Positions 57,323 to 64,000 of a DNA stretch of 64,000 nucleotides are shown in pieces. The position numbers and the translations under genes were made by a program. Numbering within the stretch: the first letter of the stretch is position 1; each line of letters opens with the position of its first letter. A model generated the notes under the pieces. It was not told the origin of the DNA. It was given only the letters and a program-made list of their open reading frames with translations, and did no database searches. Source of the stretch: Aureimonas sp. Leaf324. GTDB lineage: Bacteria > Pseudomonadota > Alphaproteobacteria > Rhizobiales > Rhizobiaceae. The stretch is taken from the NCBI RefSeq assembly GCF_001423245.1, contig NZ_LMOH01000027.1, forward strand, positions 1 through 64,000. Reading direction: 5' to 3'.

Positions 57323-60300
57323 CTATTCGGCCGCCGGCTGCATCTGCGGCGGGGGCAGGCGCTCGTCGCCGCCGCGCGCCTCGCGGCCGCCGAACTCCGT
57401 CACCCGCTTCCAGGTCGGCCCGTGGCCGAGGTCCTGCGGCTGGACCGGGGCGAGCGGCGGGCCTTGGATCGGGGCACCGGCATGGGCGGTCTCGCCGTCC
57501 TCCTCGCCGCGGTTCGGCCGCAGCACCCAGCGGAAGACGCGGCCCGTCACGTGGCTGAGATCGTCCATCAGCGTGTAGAGCGAGGGAATGAAGACCAGCG
57601 ACAGCACGGTCGAGACGAGGAGGCCGCCGATCACCGCGATCGCCATCGGCGCGCGGAACTCGCCGCCCTCGCCGGTGGCCATGGCCGCCGGCACCATGCC
57701 CGCCGCCATGGCGAGCGTCGTCATGATGATCGGGCGGGCGCGCTTGCGGCCGGCGTCGATGATCGCGTCGCGCTGGCTCATCCCGTGCTTCTCCTGCTCC
57801 ACCGCGAAGTCGACCAGCATGATCGAGTTCTTGGTGACGATGCCCATCAGCATCAGGATGCCGATCACCACCGGCATCGACACCGCGTTGTGGGTGAGGA
57901 GGAGGGCCCCCACGACGCCGCCGACCGAGAGCGGCAGAGAGGCGAGGATGGTGAGCGGCAGGAAGACCGAGCCGAACAGGAGGATCAGCACCACCAGCAC
58001 CATCATGATGCCGGCGCCCATGGCCGAGGCGAAGCCGGCGAAGACCTCGCCCTGGATCTCGGCGTCGCCGACCTGCTGGAGGCGCACGCCGGGCGGCATG
58101 GTCTTCACCGCATCCGACGCCATGATGCGCTCGGAGCCCTCGCCGATCTCGTGGCCGGGCGCCATGGACGTGCCGACCTTGACGAGGCGCTCGCGGTCGT
58201 AGCGCTCGATCGTCGAGGGCCCCTGGCCGAAGCCGATGTCGGCGACGGCGTCGAGCGGCACCGAGCCGCCGGTCCCCGTGTTGACGCGCAGCGAGCTGAC
58301 CGTCGAGAGATCCTTGCGCGCGTCCTCCGAGAGCTGGACGCGGATCGGGATCTGGCGCGTGCCGGCGTTGAACTTGGCCAGATTGGCGCCGAGGTCGCCG
58401 ATGGTCGCGACGCGCACGGTCTGCGAGATCGCGTCCGGCGCGATGCCGAGGTCGGAGGCCTCGTCGAGGCGCGGGCGGATGCGGATTTCCGGCCGATCGA
58501 ACGAGGCCATGGCGCTCGGATTGGCGAAGATCGGGTCGCGCCGCATCTCCGCCTCGAGCTTCGAGGCGGCTTCCGACACGGCCTTGCCGTTCTGCCCGAG
58601 GATGCCGACCGAGAGTTCGCGCTCGCCGCGATCGTTGACGAAGAACGAGCGGAGATCCGGGATCGCCTGAAGCTTGGCGGTGATCACCGGCTCGAGCTCG
58701 GCCTGGCTGCGCGTGCGCTCGAACTTGCGCGTCAGCGCCACCGTCATCGCGGCGCGGCGCACCTCCAGCGTGCCGGTCGGCGAGGAGCCGCCGATCACGA
58801 GGACCGAGCGCACCTCGGGCAGCTCGCGAACGCTCGCCGCCGCCTGGTCGGTGATGCGGCGGGTCGTCTCGAGCGTCGCGCCGGGCGGCAGCTCCAAGGA
58901 GACCACGATGCGCGAGGCGTCTTCCTTCGGGATGAAGCCGGTCGGCAGGTACTGGATCGAGTGGATCGACAGGGCGAAGAGGCCGATGCCGACGGCGAGC
59001 GTCACCCAGCGCCAGCGCACGGTCACGCCGAGGAAGCCGGTATAGGCGCGCATCAGCGGCCCGTCGTGCTGCTCGGCGGCGTGCGGCCGGTTGAGGTAGG
59101 CAAGAAGCGTCGCGAGGACGAGCGCGCCGGCCATGATCTCCACCGCGATGCGGCCCGCCGCGTCCCACGAGACGGGCGGCAGCGCGGCGGCATAGGGCTG
59201 GACGGCGCGGGCGAGCCCGTTGCCGGCGCTGACGGCCTCCGGCAGGGCGGCAAGCCCGAACACCGCGCCGATGGCGAAGCCCGCGAGCGGCAGGAGGCGC
59301 AGGAGGTAGCGCTTCAGGAGGCGGCCGAAGCCCGGCCCCTCGTGACGCGGCGCCCGGAAGAAGTAGGCCGCGAGCATCGGCGTGATGAGGCGGGCGACGA
59401 GGAGCGAGAAGAACACCGCCACGGCGACCGTCAGGCCGAACTGCTTGAAGTACTGGCCCGCGACGCCGCCCATGAAGGAGACCGGCGCGAAGACGGCGAT
59501 GATCGTCATGGTGATCGCGATCACGGCGAGGCCGATCTCGTCGGCGGCCTCCATCGCGGCGCGATAGGGCTTCTTGCCCATCTGCATGTGCCGCTCGATG
59601 TTCTCGATCTCGACGATCGCGTCGTCGACGAGGATGCCGGTGACGAGGGTGATCGCGAGGAGGCTGACGAGGTTCAGCGAGAAGCCGAGCATGCTCATCG
59701 CCCAGAAGGTGGGGATGGCGGCGAGCGGCAGGGTGATGGCGGCGACCATGGTCGCGCGCCAGTCGCGCAGGAACAGGAGCACCACGATGACGGCGAGCGC
59801 GGCGCCTTCGCCGAGCGTCTCCATCGCCGATTCGAAGTTGCCGTAGGTGTAGGTCACGCTGTCGTCGATGCGCGAGAAGCGCACGTCGGGATGCTGGGCG
59901 CCGAGCTCATCGACGCGCGCCTCGACGGCCGACGCCACGGTCGTGTCGCTCGCCCCCTTGGCGCGGTAGATCGAGAAGGCGACGACCGGCTCGCCGTTGA
60001 GGCGCGCGAACGAGCGCGGCTCCTCCCAGCGGTCGAGAACGGCACCGAGCTCGTCGAGGCGCACCTCGCGCCCGCCCGGCAGGACGATGCGCGTCGAGGC
60101 GAGGCCCGACACGGTCGCGGCCGAGGAGAGCGTGCGGATCGCCTGCTCCTGGCCGCCGAACTCGCCGCGCCCGCCCGACAGGTCGACATTGGTGGAACGC
60201 AGTTGCGCGTTGACGCCGGCGGCCGTGATGCCGAGCGCGGCGAGGCGGTCGGGATCGAGGCGCACCTGCACCTCGCGCTCGACGCCGCCCATGCGCTCGA

Positions 60301-60826
60301 CGCGGCCGACGCCCTTCAGGCCCTGCAGCGCGCGCACCACCGTGTCGTCGACGAACCACGAGAGCTGCTCGGGCGTCTTGCCGGGCGAGGAGGCGGCGTA
60401 GGTGACGATCGACTGGTTCTCGACCTCGACCCGCTGGATGATCGGCTCCTCGATCGTGCGCGGCAGGTCGCCGCGGATCTTGGCGATCGCGTCCTTCACG
60501 TCGTTGACGGCGCGGTCGGTGTTGATCTCCAACCGGAACTCGGCCGCCGTCACCGACTGGCCGTCGGTGATGGTGGAGGTGATGTGCTTGATGCCGGAGA
60601 CGCCCGCCACCGCGTCCTCGACGCGCTTGGTGATCTGCGTCTCCATCTCGGACGGGGCCGAGCCCTGCTCCAGGATGGTGACGGAGACGACCGGCACGTC
60701 GATGTTGGGGAAGCGCGTGATCGGCAGCGTCAGGAACGAGATGATCCCGAGCGCGACGAGCACCACGAAGAGGAGGATGGGCGGAACCGGGTTGCGGATC
60801 GCCCAGGCCGAGATGTTCCAGTTCAT
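57323..60826 (-). CDS. RND efflux transporter with two extra central membrane helices
   Basis: 1167 residues, about 120 more than AcrB-type pumps. Standard parts are present: AIRNPVPPILLFVVLVALG at the start, proton-relay VDDAIVEIENIERHMQMG near residue 400, and MLVDFAVEQEKHGMS in the second half. An insert at about residues 500-585 (59072-59329), in the cytoplasmic linker between the two halves, has two hydrophobic stretches (PLAGFAIGAVFGLAALP and IAVEIMAGALVLATLLAYL), so 14 rather than 12 helices are likely. The ATG overlaps the adaptor stop. Substrates unknown. Confidence 0.9.
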   Translation of the reverse strand: MNWNISAWAIRNPVPPILLFVVLVALGIISFLTLPITRFPNIDVPVVSVTILEQGSAPSEMETQITKRVEDAVAGVSGIKHITSTITDGQSVTAAEFRLEINTDRAVNDVKDAIAKIRGDLPRTIEEPIIQRVEVENQSIVTYAASSPGKTPEQLSWFVDDTVVRALQGLKGVGRVERMGGVEREVQVRLDPDRLAALGITAAGVNAQLRSTNVDLSGGRGEFGGQEQAIRTLSSAATVSGLASTRIVLPGGREVRLDELGAVLDRWEEPRSFARLNGEPVVAFSIYRAKGASDTTVASAVEARVDELGAQHPDVRFSRIDDSVTYTYGNFESAMETLGEGAALAVIVVLLFLRDWRATMVAAITLPLAAIPTFWAMSMLGFSLNLVSLLAITLVTGILVDDAIVEIENIERHMQMGKKPYRAAMEAADEIGLAVIAITMTIIAVFAPVSFMGGVAGQYFKQFGLTVAVAVFFSLLVARLITPMLAAYFFRAPRHEGPGFGRLLKRYLLRLLPLAGFAIGAVFGLAALPEAVSAGNGLARAVQPYAAALPPVSWDAAGRIAVEIMAGALVLATLLAYLNRPHAAEQHDGPLMRAYTGFLGVTVRWRWVTLAVGIGLFALSIHSIQYLPTGFIPKEDASRIVVSLELPPGATLETTRRITDQAAASVRELPEVRSVLVIGGSSPTGTLEVRRAAMTVALTRKFERTRSQAELEPVITAKLQAIPDLRSFFVNDRGERELSVGILGQNGKAVSEAASKLEAEMRRDPIFANPSAMASFDRPEIRIRPRLDEASDLGIAPDAISQTVRVATIGDLGANLAKFNAGTRQIPIRVQLSEDARKDLSTVSSLRVNTGTGGSVPLDAVADIGFGQGPSTIERYDRERLVKVGTSMAPGHEIGEGSERIMASDAVKTMPPGVRLQQVGDAEIQGEVFAGFASAMGAGIMMVLVVLILLFGSVFLPLTILASLPLSVGGVVGALLLTHNAVSMPVVIGILMLMGIVTKNSIMLVDFAVEQEKHGMSQRDAIIDAGRKRARPIIMTTLAMAAGMVPAAMATGEGGEFRAPMAIAVIGGLLVSTVLSLVFIPSLYTLMDDLSHVTGRVFRWVLRPNRGEEDGETAHAGAPIQGPPLAPVQPQDLGHGPTWKRVTEFGGREARGGDERLPPPQMQPAAE

Positions 60827-62019
60827 CGGGCGGCCTCCGCGGTCTGCGTCTCGGTGTCCGTCGCGATCGGCGTGACGGCATCGCCGTCGCGCACGAAGGT
60901 GCCGGCGAGCGACACGACGTCCTCGCCGGGCTGGAGGTTGTCGGTGATCTCGACCTCGTCGCCGGCGACGAGGCCGGTCTTGACCTGACGCGTCTCGATC
61001 CGCCCGTCCTTGACCACCTGGACGCGGGCGACGCCCTCGTCGGTGAGGACGGCGGTGCGCGCGATCACGACGCCCTCCGAGCGCGCCGTCTCGACGCTGC
61101 CGCGGGCAAACGAGCCCGAGCGCAGCGCGGGGGAGGGCGGCAGCGCGATGAAGACACGGCCGAGGCGCGTCGCCTGGTCGACCTTCGGCGACACGAGCCG
61201 GACCTCGCCGGACACGCTCTCGTCGCGGCCGGGCAGGCGCACGCTCGCCGGCTGGCCCTTCTCGATCGCGCCGAGCTGCGTCTCGCTGACCTCGGCGTCG
61301 AGCTCGATCAGCCCGTCGCGGGCGATCTCGAAGAGGGGCCCCGCGGCCGCCGAAACGACCGCGCCGAGGCGCGCGGAACGGGCGAGCACGAGGCCGTCGG
61401 TCGGCGCCTTCACCTCGGCCTTGGAGCGACGCAGCTCCAGCGAACGCTTATCGGCCTCGGCGGACGCGCGGTCGGCTTCGGCCAGCGCGATGCCCTGGCG
61501 CGCGGAGGCGAGGCGGGCGGCGGCGGCGGCGGCGGCCGAGACGCGCTGGTCGAGAATGTCCTGACCGACGATGCCCTTGGCCGACAGGGCGCGCGTGCGC
61601 TGGAGGGCGCTTGCCGCTTCCGTGTTGGCGGATTCGGCCTCCTCGACCTGAGCGCGGGCCTGCGTGATCGCGGCATCGGCGCGGGCGATCTGGGCCGTGG
61701 CGCGGGCGAGATCGGCGTCCACGAGATCGGTCGCCAGCCGGGCGATGACCTGCCCGGCCTTCACCGTGTCGCCCTCGTCGGCGAGGAGTTCCTCGATGCG
61801 CAGGCCCTCGACGTCGGCCCCGACGCTGACGGTCTCGCGCGGCACGAACGTGCCGGTGACGGGCACGCTGGCGACGATGGGCCGGCGCTCGGCCTTCACC
61901 ACGCTGATCGAGGGCGGGGCGACCGCGGGCGCCTGAGCGGCGGCAGGCTCCTGCGCCCAGGCGAGGGGCGCGGTGCCCAGAAGCAGCGACAGGGCGAGAA
62001 GGGCGGTGCGGGCGGTCAT
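60823..62019 (-). CDS. RND efflux periplasmic adaptor
   Basis: 398 residues. A Sec signal (MTARTALLALSLLLGTAPLAWAQ) precedes two lipoyl halves (VSVGADVEGLRIEELLADEGD near 72, APTDGLVLARSARLGAVVS near 210) separated by a long Ala-rich coiled-coil hairpin, and a beta-barrel domain. Start 62019 has GGAGG 6 bp upstream. It works with the pump encoded immediately after. Confidence 0.92.
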   Translation of the reverse strand: MTARTALLALSLLLGTAPLAWAQEPAAAQAPAVAPPSISVVKAERRPIVASVPVTGTFVPRETVSVGADVEGLRIEELLADEGDTVKAGQVIARLATDLVDADLARATAQIARADAAITQARAQVEEAESANTEAASALQRTRALSAKGIVGQDILDQRVSAAAAAAARLASARQGIALAEADRASAEADKRSLELRRSKAEVKAPTDGLVLARSARLGAVVSAAAGPLFEIARDGLIELDAEVSETQLGAIEKGQPASVRLPGRDESVSGEVRLVSPKVDQATRLGRVFIALPPSPALRSGSFARGSVETARSEGVVIARTAVLTDEGVARVQVVKDGRIETRQVKTGLVAGDEVEITDNLQPGEDVVSLAGTFVRDGDAVTPIATDTETQTAEAAR

Positions 62020-62080
62020 GGGCTGCCTCCGGTGAGACGCGTCGAAACGGAAAGAGGGACGGCGGGACGGGCGCACGGGA

Positions 62081-62737
62081 TCAGGCCTCGTCCATGCGAA
62101 GAAGCGCGCGCACGACGCGCAGGAGGTGCGGCTCGATCGCTTCCAGCGCGACCTCGCGCTCGAACTGCAGGCGCATCATCAGGCCGTCGCCGAAGGCGAA
62201 GATCATGGTCAGGGCGACGTCGAGGTCGAGATCGGCCGGCACCTCGCCGCGCTCGCGCGCCTCGGCGATCGCGGTGCGCATGGTCGTGCGGACCATGTCT
62301 TCGAGCTCGCAAAAGCGGGCGCCGACCGCGGTGTTGCGCAGCGATTCGGAGCAGATCTCCACCATCAGCCCGCCGCTTTCCGGGTCGCGCGCCGAGGCGA
62401 GGTATTCCATCGCGGTGGCGACCAGCCGGTCGGCGATCGAACCAGGACCGCGCAGGTGTTCCATGCAGGCGACGGCGCCGACGCGTTCCTCGTCGGCGAT
62501 CGCCTCGATGATCGCGTCCTTGGAGGGAAAGTAGCGGTATAGCGCGCCGGGGCTCATCTGCGCTTCGGCGCAGATCTGCCCCATGGACGCGCCATGGAAC
62601 CCGGCGCGCGCGAAGCAGATGCGCGCGGCCGCCAGGATCTGGCGGCGACGCTCGTCGCTCGGCTGAAGTACCTGTGCAGCAATCGGAGGAGGGGTCACGG
62701 GGGTCCGGGTGGTGCGAGAGCGAACGATCGTTCTCAT
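62081..62737 (-). CDS. TetR-family repressor of the RND operon
   Basis: 218 residues. HTH at about 30-75 (ARICFARAGFHGASMGQICAEAQMSPGALYRYFPSKDAIIEAI), then an effector domain of the AcrR/AefR kind. It lies 61 bp upstream of the adaptor gene on the same strand. The first ~25 residues overlap a palindrome at 62722-62733, so the true start may be a GTG or other codon further in; the annotated ATG is the first available. It probably represses itself and the pump. Confidence 0.85.
   Translation of the reverse strand: MRTIVRSRTTRTPVTPPPIAAQVLQPSDERRRQILAAARICFARAGFHGASMGQICAEAQMSPGALYRYFPSKDAIIEAIADEERVGAVACMEHLRGPGSIADRLVATAMEYLASARDPESGGLMVEICSESLRNTAVGARFCELEDMVRTTMRTAIAEARERGEVPADLDLDVALTMIFAFGDGLMMRLQFEREVALEAIEPHLLRVVRALLRMDEA
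62722..62733. promoter_or_regulatory. Palindromic operator, probable TetR site
   Basis: GAACGATCGTTC is a perfect 12-bp palindrome with partial symmetry on both sides (GAG...CTC). It overlaps the first codons of the tetR gene as annotated and is the only strong dyad upstream of the pump operon. Confidence 0.6.
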
Positions 62738-62817
62738 ACGATCTCCGAATCAACTTGTCGAGAGCGCAGCGCCCGGATTCGTGAGTCGCGGATGCTTCGG
62801 AAGCCCGACTGTGGCGC

Positions 62818-63093
62818 TCAGACTGTCGGCGCGTCGTTGGCCGGCCGTGGTGCGCGAAGGCGCGGCGGGGTCCAGTCGGCACGAAAGGCCGCCAGCACGC
62901 GCTGCGCGCCGGGGCGACGCCCCATCACCGCGTCGAGCACCGGGCGGTTCAGCACCGATAGGGCCTGCAGGATGCGGGCGTCCGACGGCGCGCGGCTGCC
63001 CGCGCCCTCTTCGCCCGACGCCCGCGACGGCTCGGCGGGGCCGCTGGTGCGGTCTCCGGGCCGGGACGGGTCGGGAAAGCGAAGAATGTTCAT
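62818..63093 (-). CDS. Possible small protein, unknown
   Basis: 91 residues from the ATG at 63093, or 105 from a GTG at 63135 that has GGAGA 10 bp upstream. It has a disordered first half rich in Pro, Ser, Arg and Gly, then DARILQALSVLNRPVLDAVMGRRPGA, one plausible helix pair, and ends in PRPANDAPTV. No family is recognised and composition alone does not prove it is expressed. Confidence 0.35.
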   Translation of the reverse strand: MNILRFPDPSRPGDRTSGPAEPSRASGEEGAGSRAPSDARILQALSVLNRPVLDAVMGRRPGAQRVLAAFRADWTPPRLRAPRPANDAPTV

Positions 63094-63468
63094 CGGGCCG
63101 TCGAATGCCTTGCCACCCGTGACCATGGACGGCACGGGTTCCGGTCTCCGACTTAACGCCCGGATGCTGAAAAGAGTGTTGGGAAAGGTGCTTAACGCTT
63201 TGCTTTTTATGGGTCGTCGAAAGGCTCGGGTGCCGGCGGCGCCTTGACAGGAGCGTCCGTCTTTGTTTCAAGCACGGGAATTTCAGCGTTCGATCATCCG
63301 TCCGCGACCCGCCGACCGTGTCCCTTCTTCCGAAGCCGCATGGAGGTCACCATCCGCCAGCGAGTGTCGCCCGCGGATGCGTTTCCGTTTGGCGCTTCGT
63401 TTCGGCTTGGATCGGGCGCCACGAGTTCCCATTCTTCCGGCACCGCCGGAAGACAAGGAAGACAGCGG
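63094..63468. other. Region upstream of ffh
   Basis: 375 bp with no convincing gene. A less GC-rich core (63160-63270) contains two direct copies of CTTAACGC 39 bp apart (63152-63159, 63191-63198) and TTGACA at 63244-63249, a plausible -35 for ffh although the matching -10 is weak. The leader to ffh would be about 190 nt; I saw no known RNA structure in it. Confidence 0.45.
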
Positions 63469-64000
63469 ATGTTCGAATCCCTCCAGGACCGCCTCGGGTC
63501 CATCCTGAACGGCCTCACCGGCCGCGGTGCCCTGTCCGACGGCGACGTCGCGGCGGCGCTGCGCGAGGTGCGCCGTGCGCTGCTGGAGGCGGACGTCTCG
63601 CTGGAGGTGGTGCGCTCCTTCGCCGACCGCGTGCGCGAGAAGGCCGTCGGCGCCCAGATCGTGAAATCGATCAAGCCCGGCCAGATGGTCGTCAAGATCG
63701 TCCACGACGAGCTGGTCGCCACCCTCGGCTCCGACCAGGTCGCGATCGACCTCAATGCGCCTGCGCCCGTCACCATCATGATGGTCGGCCTGCAGGGCTC
63801 GGGCAAGACGACCACGACCGGCAAGATCGCCAAGCGCCTGACGGAGCGCCAGAAGAAGCGCGTCCTGATGGCCTCGCTCGACACGCGCCGCCCGGCCGCG
63901 CAGGAGCAGCTGCGGGTGCTCGGCGAGCAGACCGGCGTCGCGACGCTGCCGATCATCGCCGGCCAGGGCCCGGTCGAGATCGCAAGCCGCGCCTCCCAGG
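63469..64000 (+). CDS. ffh: Signal recognition particle protein Ffh, N-terminal part
   Basis: The gene runs off the window; 177 codons are visible. MFESLQDRLGSILNGLTGRGALSD opens the N domain; the G1 loop GLQGSGKTTTTGKIA lies near residue 106 and the DTRRPAAQEQL segment near 142. Ffh binds signal sequences and 4.5S RNA and delivers ribosomes to FtsY at the membrane. GAC AGCG-type spacing after AAGGAAG supports ATG 63469. Confidence 0.97.
   Translation, partial: MFESLQDRLGSILNGLTGRGALSDGDVAAALREVRRALLEADVSLEVVRSFADRVREKAVGAQIVKSIKPGQMVVKIVHDELVATLGSDQVAIDLNAPAPVTIMMVGLQGSGKTTTTGKIAKRLTERQKKRVLMASLDTRRPAAQEQLRVLGEQTGVATLPIIAGQGPVEIASRASQ

Noticed and set aside
57302-60988. A 1228-codon frame antisense to the second RND pump
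   Set aside because: Charged low-complexity translation mirroring the pump gene; not a protein.

Overview
This window is a very GC-rich stretch of a bacterial chromosome. No transposase, integrase, phage gene or CRISPR array is visible. The gene families point to an alphaproteobacterium of the Hyphomicrobiales (Rhizobiales): a MucR/Ros zinc-finger regulator, an FtrA-rhodanese divergent pair, a ChoX/ChoW/ChoV choline importer with bet genes, a DUF2849-CysI-DUF934-CysH sulfur cluster and GMC-type BetA. An Aurantimonadaceae-like organism would fit, but that is inference. Genes are tightly packed, with many 4-bp ATGA stop/start overlaps and compact hairpin terminators.

Layout. 1-3290: the end of an SDR gene, an M19 dipeptidase, a rhodanese protein divergent from an FtrA-like regulator, and a DUF1810 protein. 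3297-10550: choline use. The betI-betB reading frame is one continuous gene, a regulator-enzyme fusion, followed by betA; facing it across a shared operator region is the choXWV importer. 10567-12185: a small acidic protein and a thiolase-fold protein. 12626-16875: ethanolamine ammonia-lyase (eutBC), a formate/nitrite-type channel and a zinc-free MDR oxidoreductase, probably one transcription unit. 16937-22351: a phosphoesterase, a frameshifted AraC regulator and a fhuDBC-type iron-siderophore importer. 22432-26762: a YihY membrane protein, a zinc dehydrogenase with an SDR, an XRE regulator and a DUF454 protein. 26809-31113: an RND efflux pump with its adaptor. 31309-36873: MucR, an MFS exporter, an OmpA lipoprotein, an SDR, aspartate-semialdehyde dehydrogenase and a 41-residue protein. 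37074-40615: an MHS-type transporter with a periplasmic insert, then leuB and leuD. 40736-45331: a CitE-like lyase, DUF1737 and DUF2459 proteins, tRNA-Gly(GCC), a CnoX-like thioredoxin, a Lon-N protein, a Trm112 protein and a small low-GC membrane protein. 45423-51574: assimilatory sulfate reduction (cysN, cysD, cysH, DUF934, cysI, DUF2849). 51752-57219: a UbiH-type hydroxylase, TesB thioesterase, glnK-amtB behind a sigma-54 promoter, and pyrC. 57323-62737: a second RND pump with adaptor and TetR repressor. 62818-64000: a doubtful small gene and the start of ffh.

How the genes work together. Two neighbouring modules handle the phospholipid head groups choline (import and oxidation to glycine betaine) and ethanolamine (cleavage to acetaldehyde and ammonia). 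The sulfur cluster forms a coherent route: sulfate to APS (CysDN), APS to sulfite (CysH with the CC...CxxC signature of APS reductases) and sulfite to sulfide (CysI). CysN accordingly has no APS-kinase domain; a hydrophobic tail occupies that place. GlnK-AmtB handles ammonium. The most unusual items are the BetI-BetB fusion, the CysN tail, extra membrane helices in the second RND pump, the AraC frameshift, a paired inverted hairpin repeat at 33305-33460 and a structured, gene-free stretch at 12340-12530.
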